A DNA stretch of 64,000 nt from Ditylenchus dipsaci (taxonomy: Eukaryota > Nematoda > Chromadorea > Rhabditida > Anguinidae): assembly GCA_004194705.1 (NCBI GenBank), contig SADC01000146.1:124001-188000 (forward strand), given 5' to 3'. The notes beneath the pieces are model-generated. The model was not told the origin of the DNA and searched no databases. It worked only from the letters and a program-made list of their open reading frames with translations. Positions 42,701 to 51,119 of the stretch are shown here, one piece after another; within the stretch, counting starts at the first letter, position 1; every line of letters starts with the position of its first letter. The translations under genes were made by a program, and so were the position numbers.

Positions 42701-45241
42701 TTTTAATTTTCATTTATTTTTAGAATAACCTGGAATGGTCAGCTATAGAACATTATTTTCAGGTAAATAATGGGTGGTGAATGGATAGTTTTGGTTTACC
42801 GGGATATTCTCAAAAATTTTCAAAGTATAAAGACGAGCTTTTAATATTAAACACTGCGCAAAAATCTTTACTAACAAATTTCCCATGAAGAGTAGTCTAG
42901 TATAGTAAAATTCTGGCAAAAGCATGCCTCCAGTGGGAATCGAACCCACGACCAATTTTCAGCTGCTTCGCTTCCCTAGCATTGAGCTGTGGCCCACAGC
43001 CTGTGGGGTTCATCTAGCACCAATATTGTTTGACTTTACTCATTTCTTTAAATAACGCCCAACCAACCTACTTTCAGTAACATGGCGAAAATCAAGCACT
43101 TTAAGCAAACATATAAAAAGTTTAATTATAATATGCCGACTTTCCACATTTCTAATAAAAAAACTTTAAAATTATAGTTCGGAAAACTGAAAATCTCTAA
43201 AATCACTGGCATATTTGAATTTAATTTCCCTTGACTAGGGCCTAATTTTTCGGTGTGTGTGTGTGTGTGCAGCTATTAGTTTTGTCAGTGCTCCTTCGGC
43301 TATTGCACAACAGTCTGGATGTTTTTTTCCTTCTTTACGTTTTACTACAACTACCATTGTTGTTGTGTGGTGGAACTAAGAGATTAGAGAGCTGTTCCCA
43401 AAGGTGTGTGTATAGAAGCATAGGCAAAAAGAAGGCAATCATCAAGAGGGGCAACACTGCTGACTAACCTCTCCATCCTTATTAGACACACACAGGCGGA
43501 CAAACCTGTTCTACTACCTTATCCCCTTGTCCTAGTAGCTACTCCTCAACCCCCAACTTTCTTTATTCCCCCGTGTGCAAAGGGCCGTGAAAAGTGAAAG
43601 TGTGGGAGCACTGTTCCAAACACCCATCATCCCTGTTGATGATTATCATCGACAGAGCGAAACACCTAAAAAACTCGGAATTTGTGATTTAGATGGTCTA
43701 TTTGACAGATTAACCGTACACTTTACTGTATGTCTCTATAAAATTTAACAACTATTAAAAACAGCCCTGATATGAATCATTGCTGTCGGCAACCATACAA
43801 CGTGCAACCAGAAGTCCGGAAAAAACTTTCCCATAACTCAAAAATCAAAGATTTTCGGGTTTGCAAGCCGTATTTTATTTATTAATCAGCTGGTCAGCTC
43901 CTTTTTCGAAAAACGTGTTAGTGACATTGTGTTTTTGACCCATTTTTGAAGACTTCTCCCAGCCAAGTCTTTACTTATTTTGTAGCTCATCTCACTGGCT
44001 ACAAAGTGGATGGTGATTTTTTTGGGAGTAGTCTGCAAAAAAGGGGTAAAAACATAATGCCAAGAACACGATTTTGAACAAAAGAGTACCAGATTGATAG
44101 AGAAAATACGGTACTTTCTTTTTAGACGCTTTTTTACGTGTTTTTGACCAACTATGACCAAAACAAACACCTAACTACATCACATCAATGCCGCACAGTC
44201 AACCAATCAAATAAAATTAACTCGCAAATAAAAATATACTACCAAAAGCTTAGCTAAAACTTTTTTGCCCCCTTTTTACTCAATGGTCAAACCATTTGGT
44301 TGTGTTGCCCCTTTGCTTCCCAGTCTGTTATCCACCATCTCCATCGCCCAGCACCAGAAGAAGCTAAGCCGTAATTTGAATGTTGTGATCACTTATGCAT
44401 ACACTGACTGATTAGCATAAATGGTGCTGCTCTGCCACCCCATCCCCAATGATCTCTCCAATCGATGATGCCCCACTATCCCAAATGCTAATGCACTGGC
44501 CCTATTGCTATATATTCTCCAATGTGCACGCCAAGCACTATATAACACATGGGAATGAACTAATCCCACCGACCAGATACACAGATTTTATCACTTAACC
44601 AAAAACAATGTTTTGGGTTAACAAATATGTTTGCGTAGCAAAATGGACTAAGTGATTCATAGCTTATCTTTGACTGGATTTTGCGCGCAAAGTCAACTAT
44701 TTACGGTCAACTGCAAAAAAACCAGCAGTTAAGGAAGTTTAATAGCAACCACGTTTATAATTTACTATGAAAAAAGGTGAATAGAATTTTCGCTAATTCC
44801 CGGTTCGTCAAATTTTTCGACCGTTTTTTTTTCGAATTCGGGCCTTTTTGTACTTTTTGTAGTTTGGGACACATCTTTGAGCCCATCGTGAATTGCGCTC
44901 GTTAAAGTTAAAAAAGTTGTAAAAATGTAAAAAACGGCCGAAAAAATTAGAAATGATACGAATTCAAAAGCACTATTGGTTGAGGGTCCATAATGTTTTG
45001 ATTTTGACAAAAGTCAAATCGAAATACATCGTTTCCAATACCTATGGTGAGTAACTAACAAAAAGTTTACCCCTGGAGTCCTGGATGAGTTGAGGGAAGC
45101 CGAGGGCGGAGAGCACCTCGGTGACCAGTTGGCTGAGCATGGTTTGGCCACTGACTATAGCATAGGTGTCCATAAGTGGTTGACCGTCATGTGAGCACGA
45201 TAAACAGTGCTGGGGACGGACCGTCTCCACCAGGACACGCA
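30723..45241 (-). CDS. dve: CMP-class homeobox gene (dve-like), 10 exons, 5' incomplete
   Basis: Transcription factor of the CMP/Compass class (Drosophila Dve; related to vertebrate SATB), acting in the nucleus. Exons, 5' to 3': 45241-45071, 40602-40476, 35945-35831, 35009-34876, 34032-33689, 33031-32697, 32646-32563, 32245-31858, 31138-30888, 30776-30723. Every junction has AG acceptor and GT donor, and phases match at all nine joins, giving 666 residues to a TGA. Order: CMP domain (about residues 1-99), linker (100-186), homeodomain 1 (187-249), Ser/Asn-, Gln/Glu- and Ala-rich linkers (250-590), homeodomain 2 (591-657), nine-residue tail. The class is known for one CMP domain and two atypical homeodomains, which is what is seen. 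The first codon is split, so at least one upstream exon is missing. Introns range from about 50 nt to 4.5 kb. Confidence 0.92.
30888..31138 (-). CDS. dve: dve exon: homeodomain 2, helices 1-3
   Basis: Acceptor TTGTTTTAG, donor AAGGTAGAC. After a Gly/Asn-rich segment it encodes [19 protein letters not shown], an NPHPGW turn, helix 2 and [10 protein letters not shown]. The splice site falls inside the recognition helix between WFK and NRRAK, a common homeobox intron position. A helix 2-3 insertion ([11 protein letters not shown]) is again present. Confidence 0.93.
31226..31471. mobile_element. TACCGTATA-type MITE in dve intron
   Basis: TACCGTATATTCTCTATTAA at the left and its inverse at the right. 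The word AATCCCC/GGGGATTA is repeated at both ends. Core TTTTTCGATTTTTAGGGGTT. Confidence 0.8.
31858..32245 (-). CDS. dve: dve exon: Ser/Ala-rich linker
   Basis: Acceptor AATTGCAG, donor TGGTAAAA. Encodes 129 residues from [17 protein letters not shown] to SHRENGDNN, with a [16 protein letters not shown] poly-Ala tract. The exon ends with G, completing Val with the next exon. The antisense strand is also partly open because of the GC-rich Ala codons; I read that as a shadow. Confidence 0.87.
32563..32646 (-). CDS. dve: dve exon: small acidic exon
   Basis: An 84-nt exon (28 codons, phase 0 at both ends), acceptor GCTATCTAG, donor AAAGTGGGT. Encodes [20 protein letters not shown] and a D/V-rich end. 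Being 3n and phase 0, it could be skipped without a frameshift. Confidence 0.8.
32697..33031 (-). CDS. dve: dve exon: low-complexity linker
   Basis: Acceptor TTTTGTAG, donor GAGGTAAC. Encodes 111 residues: a Ser/Ala-rich segment with AAAANAANA, then [20 protein letters not shown] run of five Gln precedes five Glu. Phase fits both neighbours. Probably a disordered cofactor-binding linker (inference). Confidence 0.85.
33689..34032 (-). CDS. dve: dve exon: homeodomain 1
   Basis: Acceptor TATTTCAG, donor AGGTATTT. Residues 183-296. Homeodomain 1 runs from [17 protein letters not shown] through the recognition helix [13 protein letters not shown]. An insertion ([13 protein letters not shown]) lengthens the helix 2-helix 3 region, a known trait of CMP-class homeodomains. 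The usual WFxNRR is WFSNQR here. A Ser/Asn/Thr-rich stretch follows. Residues [12 protein letters not shown] are encoded by a 36-base stretch (33871-33906) that recurs exactly in the upstream intron. Confidence 0.93.
34337..34490. repeat. Hairpin carrying a 36-bp exact copy of the dve homeobox
   Basis: GGGGACCCTGGCTGTGACCT (34337) and its near-inverse at 34467-34490 (21 of 24 positions) enclose bases 34399-34434, identical to 33871-33906 of the homeodomain 1 exon and in the same orientation. It lies in the intron between the homeodomain 1 exon and the preceding one. Confidence 0.85.
34876..35009 (-). CDS. dve: dve exon: helical linker before homeodomain 1
   Basis: Acceptor TTTACAG, donor AGGTCAG. 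Encodes 44 residues beginning [20 protein letters not shown] and ending SSHENSRK, with an amphipathic NEWLDQL helix. Leaves two bases (AG) that join C of the next exon to give Ser. Confidence 0.87.
35540..35680. repeat. GCTCATCTAATTGGCTA module in dve intron
   Basis: One half of a palindromic module (TTTTGGCACACTTTGAGGAC, GTAGCTCATCTAATTGGCTA) that is complete at 37890, 43900, 60610 and 60990. Confidence 0.5.
35831..35945 (-). CDS. dve: dve exon: linker after CMP domain
   Basis: Acceptor ATTTCAG, donor AAGGTAAT. Encodes 38 residues, including [20 protein letters not shown] and ending VDNRDLK. Starts with one base completing a split codon and ends in phase 0. Probably the start of the CUT-like helical region between the CMP domain and homeodomain 1; that domain assignment is inference. 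Confidence 0.85.
36767..36941. mobile_element. hAT-like MITE with GATATCC words, 175 bp
   Basis: CAGGGCCCCTGCTGC at the left, GCAGCCCTG at the right. GTATATAG/GTATGTAT flanks match at 6 of 8. The interior has ATATCCAATATCC and ATATCCGATCCC words like the element at 49924. Confidence 0.65.
37431..37716. promoter_or_regulatory. Cluster of three GAAAGTGAAA motifs
   Basis: TGAAAGTGAAAC (37431), AGAAAGTGAAAGG (37636) and GAAAGTGAAAGCG (37704) within 290 bp of unique intron DNA. These resemble PRDM1/BLMP-1 sites. Regulatory role is inference. Confidence 0.4.
37825..38313. mobile_element. Pogo-like MITE with a nested GCTCATCTCACTGGCTAC core
   Basis: CAGTCCACCCTCGATATAAC at the left, GTTATGTCGAGTGTCGACTG at the right, word ATAACGGCGCC/ATAACGGCACC near both. 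The core 37890-38063 (AAATCGTGTTTTTGGCAT and inverse) is the module shared with TACCGTATT-type elements. Confidence 0.7.
39715..40260. mobile_element. Mariner-like MITE (ACAGGGTGTC ends)
   Basis: ACAGGGTGTCACAAAATTAT at the left and GACACCCTGT at the right. It is mostly occupied by the nested element at 39836-40247. Confidence 0.6.
39836..40247. mobile_element. TGGCTTGTTCAC MITE with CTCTAACTCGAA words
   Basis: TGGCTTGTTCACGTTG and inverse, flanked by TTA on both sides (39833-39835, 40248-40250). Subterminal regions are runs of AGAGTTAGAGTTCGAG. A 3-bp TTA duplication would fit PIF/Harbinger-like elements. A 45-bp internal segment (40168-40212) recurs outside at 39659-39703. Confidence 0.75.
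40476..40602 (-). CDS. dve: dve exon: second half of CMP domain
   Basis: Acceptor TTTACAG, donor AGTGAGT. Encodes [19 protein letters not shown] followed by a Leu/Val-rich helix and [11 protein letters not shown]. The pattern (strand, NWKPL, ITD, helix, LKI) is that of the CMP/SATB N-terminal domain. Phase at both ends fits its neighbours. Confidence 0.9.
42925..43015 (-). repeat. tRNA-derived SINE-like segment
   Basis: Minus strand: A-box-like AGCTCAATGCTAGGG and B-box GGTTCGATTCCCACTGGAGG. The 5' acceptor half does not pair with TGGAGGC, so probably a tRNA-derived repeat and not a gene. Confidence 0.5.
43589..43602 (+). promoter_or_regulatory. GAAAAGTGAAAGTG motif
   Basis: BLMP-1/PRDM1-like site in a unique island of dve intron. 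Regulatory role is inference. Confidence 0.35.
43867..44113. mobile_element. TACCGTATT-type MITE with GCTCATCTCACTGGCTAC core
   Basis: CCGTATTTTATTTATTAATC at the left and AGAGAAAATACGGTAC at the right. Centre GTAGCTCATCTCACTGGCTA and flanking GTGTTTTTGACC/GAACACGATTTTG arms. Confidence 0.7.
45071..45241 (-). CDS. dve: dve exon: first half of CMP domain
   Basis: Acceptor TTTCCAG, donor GGTAAAC. The exon begins with two bases of a split codon and encodes 56 residues starting [11 protein letters not shown], then hydrophobic/charged residues ending [14 protein letters not shown]. This matches the opening strand and helix of the CMP/ULD-like oligomerisation domain shared by Dve and SATB. It ends after the first base of a Gly codon, completed by the next exon 4.5 kb downstream. 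Confidence 0.88.
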
Positions 45242-46951
45242 CTGGAAACATGTCCATAACCCCACAGATAATTAAGTAGTAGTTGAATTAAGTGACCAGC
45301 TTAGAATAGGTTGCAATTAAATAGGCTACTTCTCAACAAAAAAATCTGAAATAATTGACCAGTTTAAACCGTAAGTAGTACTTTCAGCTATTTTGGGAAA
45401 TTTCACCCAAAATAGCTGAAAGGCTTGTGCATATACACTTTTAAGTAATGCAGTTCACAGTCGGTAAAATACCCCATACATTAAATACCTAACCAACCCG
45501 GTTAATCCAATTTTTAAAGAATCAGTTATAAATTCTCTGATCCGAAAAAAATCCCCGGGTGTGGGGAAATTCTATACTGCAACCGCTCCAGCTCCATGAT
45601 AAAGACTTAGGAATTGAAGAGGCTAAAAAGTCGGATATTTATTCATAAAAAGACGCCGGTGTACATAAAAAAGGCTAGACGAAGAAAGTCGTCCAATGAA
45701 AACACTCGATGTTTGGAAAAAAAATTACAAAAATGTCCAGTACCAGTTTTACATACATTCAATTTTTATTATATTAATATAGCCGGGTATTTTGTCAGGT
45801 ATTTACCAGTGAATACCTAAGTATGTACTTGGGTATATACCCGTTCAACAACCCTATACATAAACCAATATAGGAAAATAGATGCTTACGACCATATTTG
45901 CCGACTGTGAACTTTGTTAACATTCAATTATAAAGTGAGCAATATTGGTCTCAAATACAGTTGAAAATTTACACTTGAACTTTTAAAATTGTTTTATTAA
46001 CAATAAATAATTTCATAGACAAACGAGCATATGCCCTAAGATCAATTTGAAAAAAAAAGCTTACAGCACTTTCCTACCTGCAAATCGAATCTAAGGAAGG
46101 TTTTGTCAAGTAGCGATGTCTTACCAGCCTATCCATACCATATCAATCCAGAATTCCCATACAAAATCAGCAAAAAATAGAGTTGAAATAAAAATGGAAC
46201 AAAGTTGGGTGCTCATATATAAGGCTTGAAGCCAGAGTCCACACACCCACAACAATAGTTCTCAAGGGGTAGGGGGAAGGCAATCATGTTAAGCTGTAAT
46301 AGCTACTACTGCTGCAATCATCTGCAGGGCAGGTCGGGCGAAAGAAAGTGAAACTGGAACCTGTGCATTGTGCAAGGGGCTTAATGGCCCCACTATTATT
46401 AGCCGAGGATTGGGCGAAGATTGCAGGAGGAGGAGCAGCAAAGAAGAACACCAGCAGCCATTACCCAGTAGAACCCGATTGTGTTCTCTTGCTTTCCCTT
46501 TTAGGGGTGGAAGCTGGAGCAGACACAAAGGAAGGGGAGGAGACTAGGGGTGTGTGTGATCAAGTGGATGCTCCAGCTAGATCACGCAACCATCTTAGCA
46601 GACAGCCAATTACGCAATACAACAAACACACACTAACAACAAAAACACCTTTTTATTAGTAAAAAGAGTAGGTAAAGAGGGTGGACTGATCATGTTAATT
46701 TGGTTTACCGCTAATTTAGTGAATCAAGATTCGAAATTTGCACGTAAAGACTTCTTAGGGTTCGAAAACGTGTACGTGAAGTCTTATTTTTTAAATTTGA
46801 AACATTTAAAAATTCTAGTTCATAACTGTTTGTTAATTTATAAATGACTGAAAGCTAAAAACGTTGCTCGTAAAAGGTGTTAAACATGAGAATTATCACA
46901 AGTCACAAAACTTATCCACTTCCAGGTGATGAAAGTAATGTAACCAGTAAA

Positions 46952-47085
46952 CAGTCGACTCTATAACGGACCAATTTTTGGGGATGGTTGGATTTACCTA
47001 ATCTTTATGGAAAGAACCCCCGCCAATAATAAGGGCCTCCCTCTATAACAGACACTTGAGGCTGGTCCCCATAGGGAGTCCACTG
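46952..47085. mobile_element. Pogo-like MITE, 134 bp
   Basis: CAGTCGACTCTATAACGGAC at the left, GGGAGTCCACTG at the right, with inverse word CCCTCTATAACAGACAC. Confidence 0.65.
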
Positions 47086-47093
47086 TACAACTA

Positions 47094-47518
47094 CAGTCAA
47101 CTCTCGATTTAAGGACACCCCAAAAGTTCGTTCCCCAGCTGGGTCCGACACTTTTTTTAGCTCGATTTTCGACGCTTTTTTAAATTTCTGTTCTGACAGT
47201 CTGGTCGCAAATATCGCAAGGATGCCGATTTCGCCGATCGTTTTTCAAAATCCAGAAACTTTTTCTTCTAAAAAAGCAAAACCTCGATTTAAGGACAGGC
47301 TTTTTCTAAAATCCCTGTCCTTAAATCGAGGTTTGCTTTTTTAGAAGAAAAAGTTTTTGGATTTTGAAAAACGATCGGCAAAATTGACATCCTTGCGATA
47401 TTTGCGACCAGACTGTCAAAACAGAATTTTAAAAAAAGCTTCGAAAATCGAGCTAAAAAAATGTCGGACCCAGCTGGGGAACGAACTTTTGGGGTGTCCT
47501 TAAATCGAGAGTCGACTG
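47094..47518. mobile_element. Pogo/Tigger-like hairpin MITE, 425 bp
   Basis: CAGTCAACTCTCGATTTAAG and inverse, flanked by TA. The word CTCGATTTAAGGACA occurs at both ends and twice around the centre (47283 and 47318). Arms share the AAAGTTCGTTCCC...GTCCGACAC core with the element at 3854. Confidence 0.87.
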
Positions 47519-48514
47519 TAATTAATATAGCTCTAATGGAGGCGAGATATTAAAGTATTCAAGGTGTAGGGCTAATCCAGCAACTTTGGTAAAAAAAACA
47601 TAAAAAAATCAGGCAATTGTGGTCGCAAAAGGAAAAATGCCAAGATAGGCCTGAATTTTTGATTTTTTTATAATTAGTGCATGGTTTTTGATCGCTCTAG
47701 TCTGATTTTATTAAATTCAAGCTGAGATCCTAGTTGAGGTCCAATATTTATGCTATTCTCTTGTACTTTTTTATCTACCCTCGAAGTCCTTTTTTCCTAA
47801 AAAATAACTTTGCTACAGTTGGAAGAGAATAAAAAAGTTAGACTAACGACTTCCTACTACGACATTTAATTGCTCAACTCTGTTGAAACCAAGTTAAAAT
47901 TTTATGCTCCTTGAAAAGGTTAGGTATACGAACACATACCTCACATACCTGGTTGGATTAAAATTAGAAACATGTAACAATACCGATTTAACAAAAAATG
48001 ATTAAGATAAAAACACCAAAAATAGCATTTATATCTAGCAAAAGAAAGAAAAATATGGCAAGAAGAAGGAAAAGAAAGACTGTGGAACAGCATAACATCC
48101 CTCTCCTGCATCCTTTTGGAATGGTGATGATGATAAGCGGCTGGTTGGACCAACCAAATACTGGCAGAGCAGGGATGGAATATACCATTGTCGGAAGTTT
48201 TGCCTGCCTCTCAAACTCCGCCCATCCTAGAGCTAGCAAGATAAGGGGGTAGGCACAGCATCCACAACAATACATTGGCCAACCAACTCCCATTTCGGCT
48301 GGAACAAATAGAGAGGCGGAGTCAACAATATCTGGTGGATTTAGATCACCTGTAGCAGCAAAGTAAATAAAATTTTGATAAAATAATTTTATAAAGTTAA
48401 AATCGTAGAAAATTTTGAAGAAATTCAGAAAAAAAAAATTTTTCGATTGAAGTGAGTGAAACAGTACGAAGGGGTTTGTTTATTTTTGATGACATCTAGA
48501 AAAATTACAAATTG

Positions 48515-48917
48515 ACATGGCGCACCCACCTCAAGTTCGACCCCGTCCAGGGTCCAACAATTTATTTGCCTTGATTTCAGAATGTTTTTCCAAATCAGAT
48601 TCATCAATGCAGTTACAAAAATCACAATGATTCCGATTTTGCCGATTGTTTTTGCGAATGACAATAGTTTCACTATTAAAGACCAGCGACTCTCGATATT
48701 TTGTCTTAAAAAGAGGGAAGCACTACACCAAGAGCCCCGGTCTTAACGGCAAAACTATTATTATTTGAAAAAAACAATCGGCGAAATTGGAATCATTTCA
48801 GCTTAGGAACTAGACTGACGGATCGGGGTTGTCAAAACATTTTGCAAATCGAGGTAACAAATCGTGAGACACTAGGTGGATGAACTTGAGGTGGGGGCAC
48901 TATATTCGCAGTCGACT
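48515..48917. repeat. Diverged copy of the AAGTTCG...CCGATTTTGCCG core
   Basis: CTCAAGTTCGACCCCGTCCA and inverse GATGAACTTGAGGTG, with GATTCCGATTTTGCCGATTG in the arm. The right end GCAGTCGACTG is present, the left end lost. Confidence 0.55.
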
Positions 48918-49923
48918 GAAGTAATGTCTCCTGATAAAATATCGGTAGCCAGACAAAAGGTCGGACAATTGTCCTCTCTGTCCAAACAATTGTCCGTTAC
49001 CTTGCCCTAATATGTTTACTGCTAGGGTTTCGTTGCAAAGCCAAATATTTTGAGACTCAACTGGACAATCGTCATGTAAATTACTAAATTACATAGCCCA
49101 AAACAAAGATATAGACAATCCAAAATTACTATTGAACAAAAACTTCGTTTTTGACATAACAAATGCAAAATTATTGGAATAAATTATTTCTGTCTGTAAA
49201 AGCAGATATTCCAGATTCAGCTGCAGTAAAAAATTAAATTTAAACAATAAGTGGCTAAATTCCTGAAAGCAGCCTGCATTTCGATTGGTATATACTGAAA
49301 TGTATATTTGGCGAAAAGGATTTATGAAGAATTATTGTTATCACTCTGACCTTGTAGCCTAATTCACCAAGTGATTGCCTAGTTGGTGGTGGAGGAGGAG
49401 GCAATGATGGTTCAAGGGGTGTGTTGAGGATTAGGCCTGGGCAAGGGAATATGTATATATGTGTGTATAGCAGACAATATCACTTTGTTTGAGCACAGAT
49501 AAGGATAGCCTCACACCCCCAAACAAAGAATGGATTTATTACTAGAGATATGAGTAACAGACATTCGGGAGATATCTTTTGATGAGGATAAACAGCTATG
49601 TTTTGTTGGCTACAATAGACAATTGTGGATAAGGTGTAATAAAATGGGGACTTTATCCCAAATGCATCCTTCGAAAAAAAAAGTTTTGCTCCTAAAGTTG
49701 GACAGCTCAAAGCTTACTAAAAAGCTGAGCACAACAAAATAAAGTCAATTAACTTCACAAGATTTTTTTGCCCTAATGTCTATTTCTGGCCCATTTTTCT
49801 TCTTGATCATTCTGTTATTTTTTAAGTTTAGGCATGATAGGTTAGCGTAATTTGGACTTTAACATGCTTATCTTAAAATTTTGCAGTTCGGCGAATCTTT
49901 TTGACCCGGCCTGACATACGTAT

Positions 49924-50179
49924 CAGGGATGTACCGGATATCCGATATCCGACATCCGATATCCGGCACTTTTTGACATCCGATATCCGATATCCGAAAA
50001 AATGGCCAATTTTCGGAAAAAAATTTTAAAAACTTTTTTGAAATTAAGAAAAAATTTTCAATTTTTTTTTCAAAATTTCATCAAAAGTATCCGATATCCG
50101 ATAACCGATATCCGGCACTTTTTCATATCCGGTATCCGATATCCGATCCGATATTTTTTTGGTATCCGGTACAACCCTG
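49924..50179. mobile_element. hAT-like MITE with GGATATCCG words, 256 bp
   Basis: Exact 8-bp target duplication ATACGTAT (49916-49923, 50180-50187). Ends CAGGGATGTACCGG and inverse of CAGGGTTGTACCGG. Subterminal runs of ATCCGATATCCGATATCC on both sides of an A/T-rich centre. Confidence 0.9.
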
Positions 50180-50865
50180 ATACGTATGCATACGCCGATC
50201 TATACGAAACACAGGCCGAAAAATAACAAAAGCAGCTATAAGGAGATCAATGGAAAAACACTAGGACCAGAATTTTGAATGATTTTGACAAAAAAAACAC
50301 ACGGTGGGCAAAAATGAGGTGAAATAGTATAATTTTTATGTATAATGTCGAAGAGCCGAAGGCTGTAGGGCTGTAACTTGTATAAAAACGCTAATATTTA
50401 TTGCAGTAACAGTAAAATTTGATCAAATTTTGAAAAAGTCGATTGATCCAATCGATTCAATCAAAGCAAAACTGTGCAAGCACAATCATATTGCTAACGT
50501 CAAAGCCAAGCAGTGGGTATTCAATATTCTTTCTCCCCTGCCCAAGTTTAATCAACGGCTTAGGCTTAGCCGGATCGAGGCTTACTTCTTTTGCTCTCCC
50601 CTACTCAAACAACAAAACCATACGCAAAAGTGAAAATAAGAAAAGTAGAGACAGATCAAGCTAGCTTGCACATCCTCCCACTTGCACCAACCCAATTAAT
50701 TCAGGTAAAACCCCAGGAAAATAATTTCTATGCGTTAGATTTCTTGATTTTTTCAATTAGAAAAACGCGAAAATTCCAAATTTATGAACTTCGGTTTGAG
50801 TTTGTCTACCCGATGCTTAAAACTAGTATTTCTAGACCAAATTTTGATGAAAACCCAAAAGTACT

Positions 50866-51119
50866 GACCGTATTCTCTCTAATAGGCCGACATGTCGGTT
50901 TATTTTTCAACCCTTCAAAAATCGTGAAAATTTTGGGTCGAACTCGACATTTTCGGGTGAAAATCCAAAATCGAAAAAGCGGAATCGATAGAGCTCGTGG
51001 GAACTAAGAAAACGCAATAAACAGCGATGTAATTTTTTTTCTTCGGACTGAGATACGGTCCCTCAAAGTAGGGGGTGTCGGTTTATTAGAGGGTGTCGGC
51101 CTATTAGAGAGAATGCGGG
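50866..51119. mobile_element. TACCGTATT-type MITE
   Basis: GACCGTATTCTCTCTAATAG and inverse. The word GTCGG(C/T)(C/T)TATTAGAG is repeated at the right and matched at the left. Core ACTAAGAAAACGCAA as in other members. Confidence 0.78.

Larger units (their letters stand above)
40603..45070. other. dve intron 1 of those found, 4.5 kb
   Basis: MITE at 43867 and tRNA-like segment at 42925. Unique, less AT-rich islands at 41990-42300, 43250-43660 and 44270-44560. No exon recognised. Confidence 0.55.

Noticed and set aside
42925..43015. Functional tRNA gene
   Set aside because: The B-box and T-arm look good, but the 5' acceptor half does not pair with the 3' TGGAGGC, so a tRNA-derived repeat is more likely.
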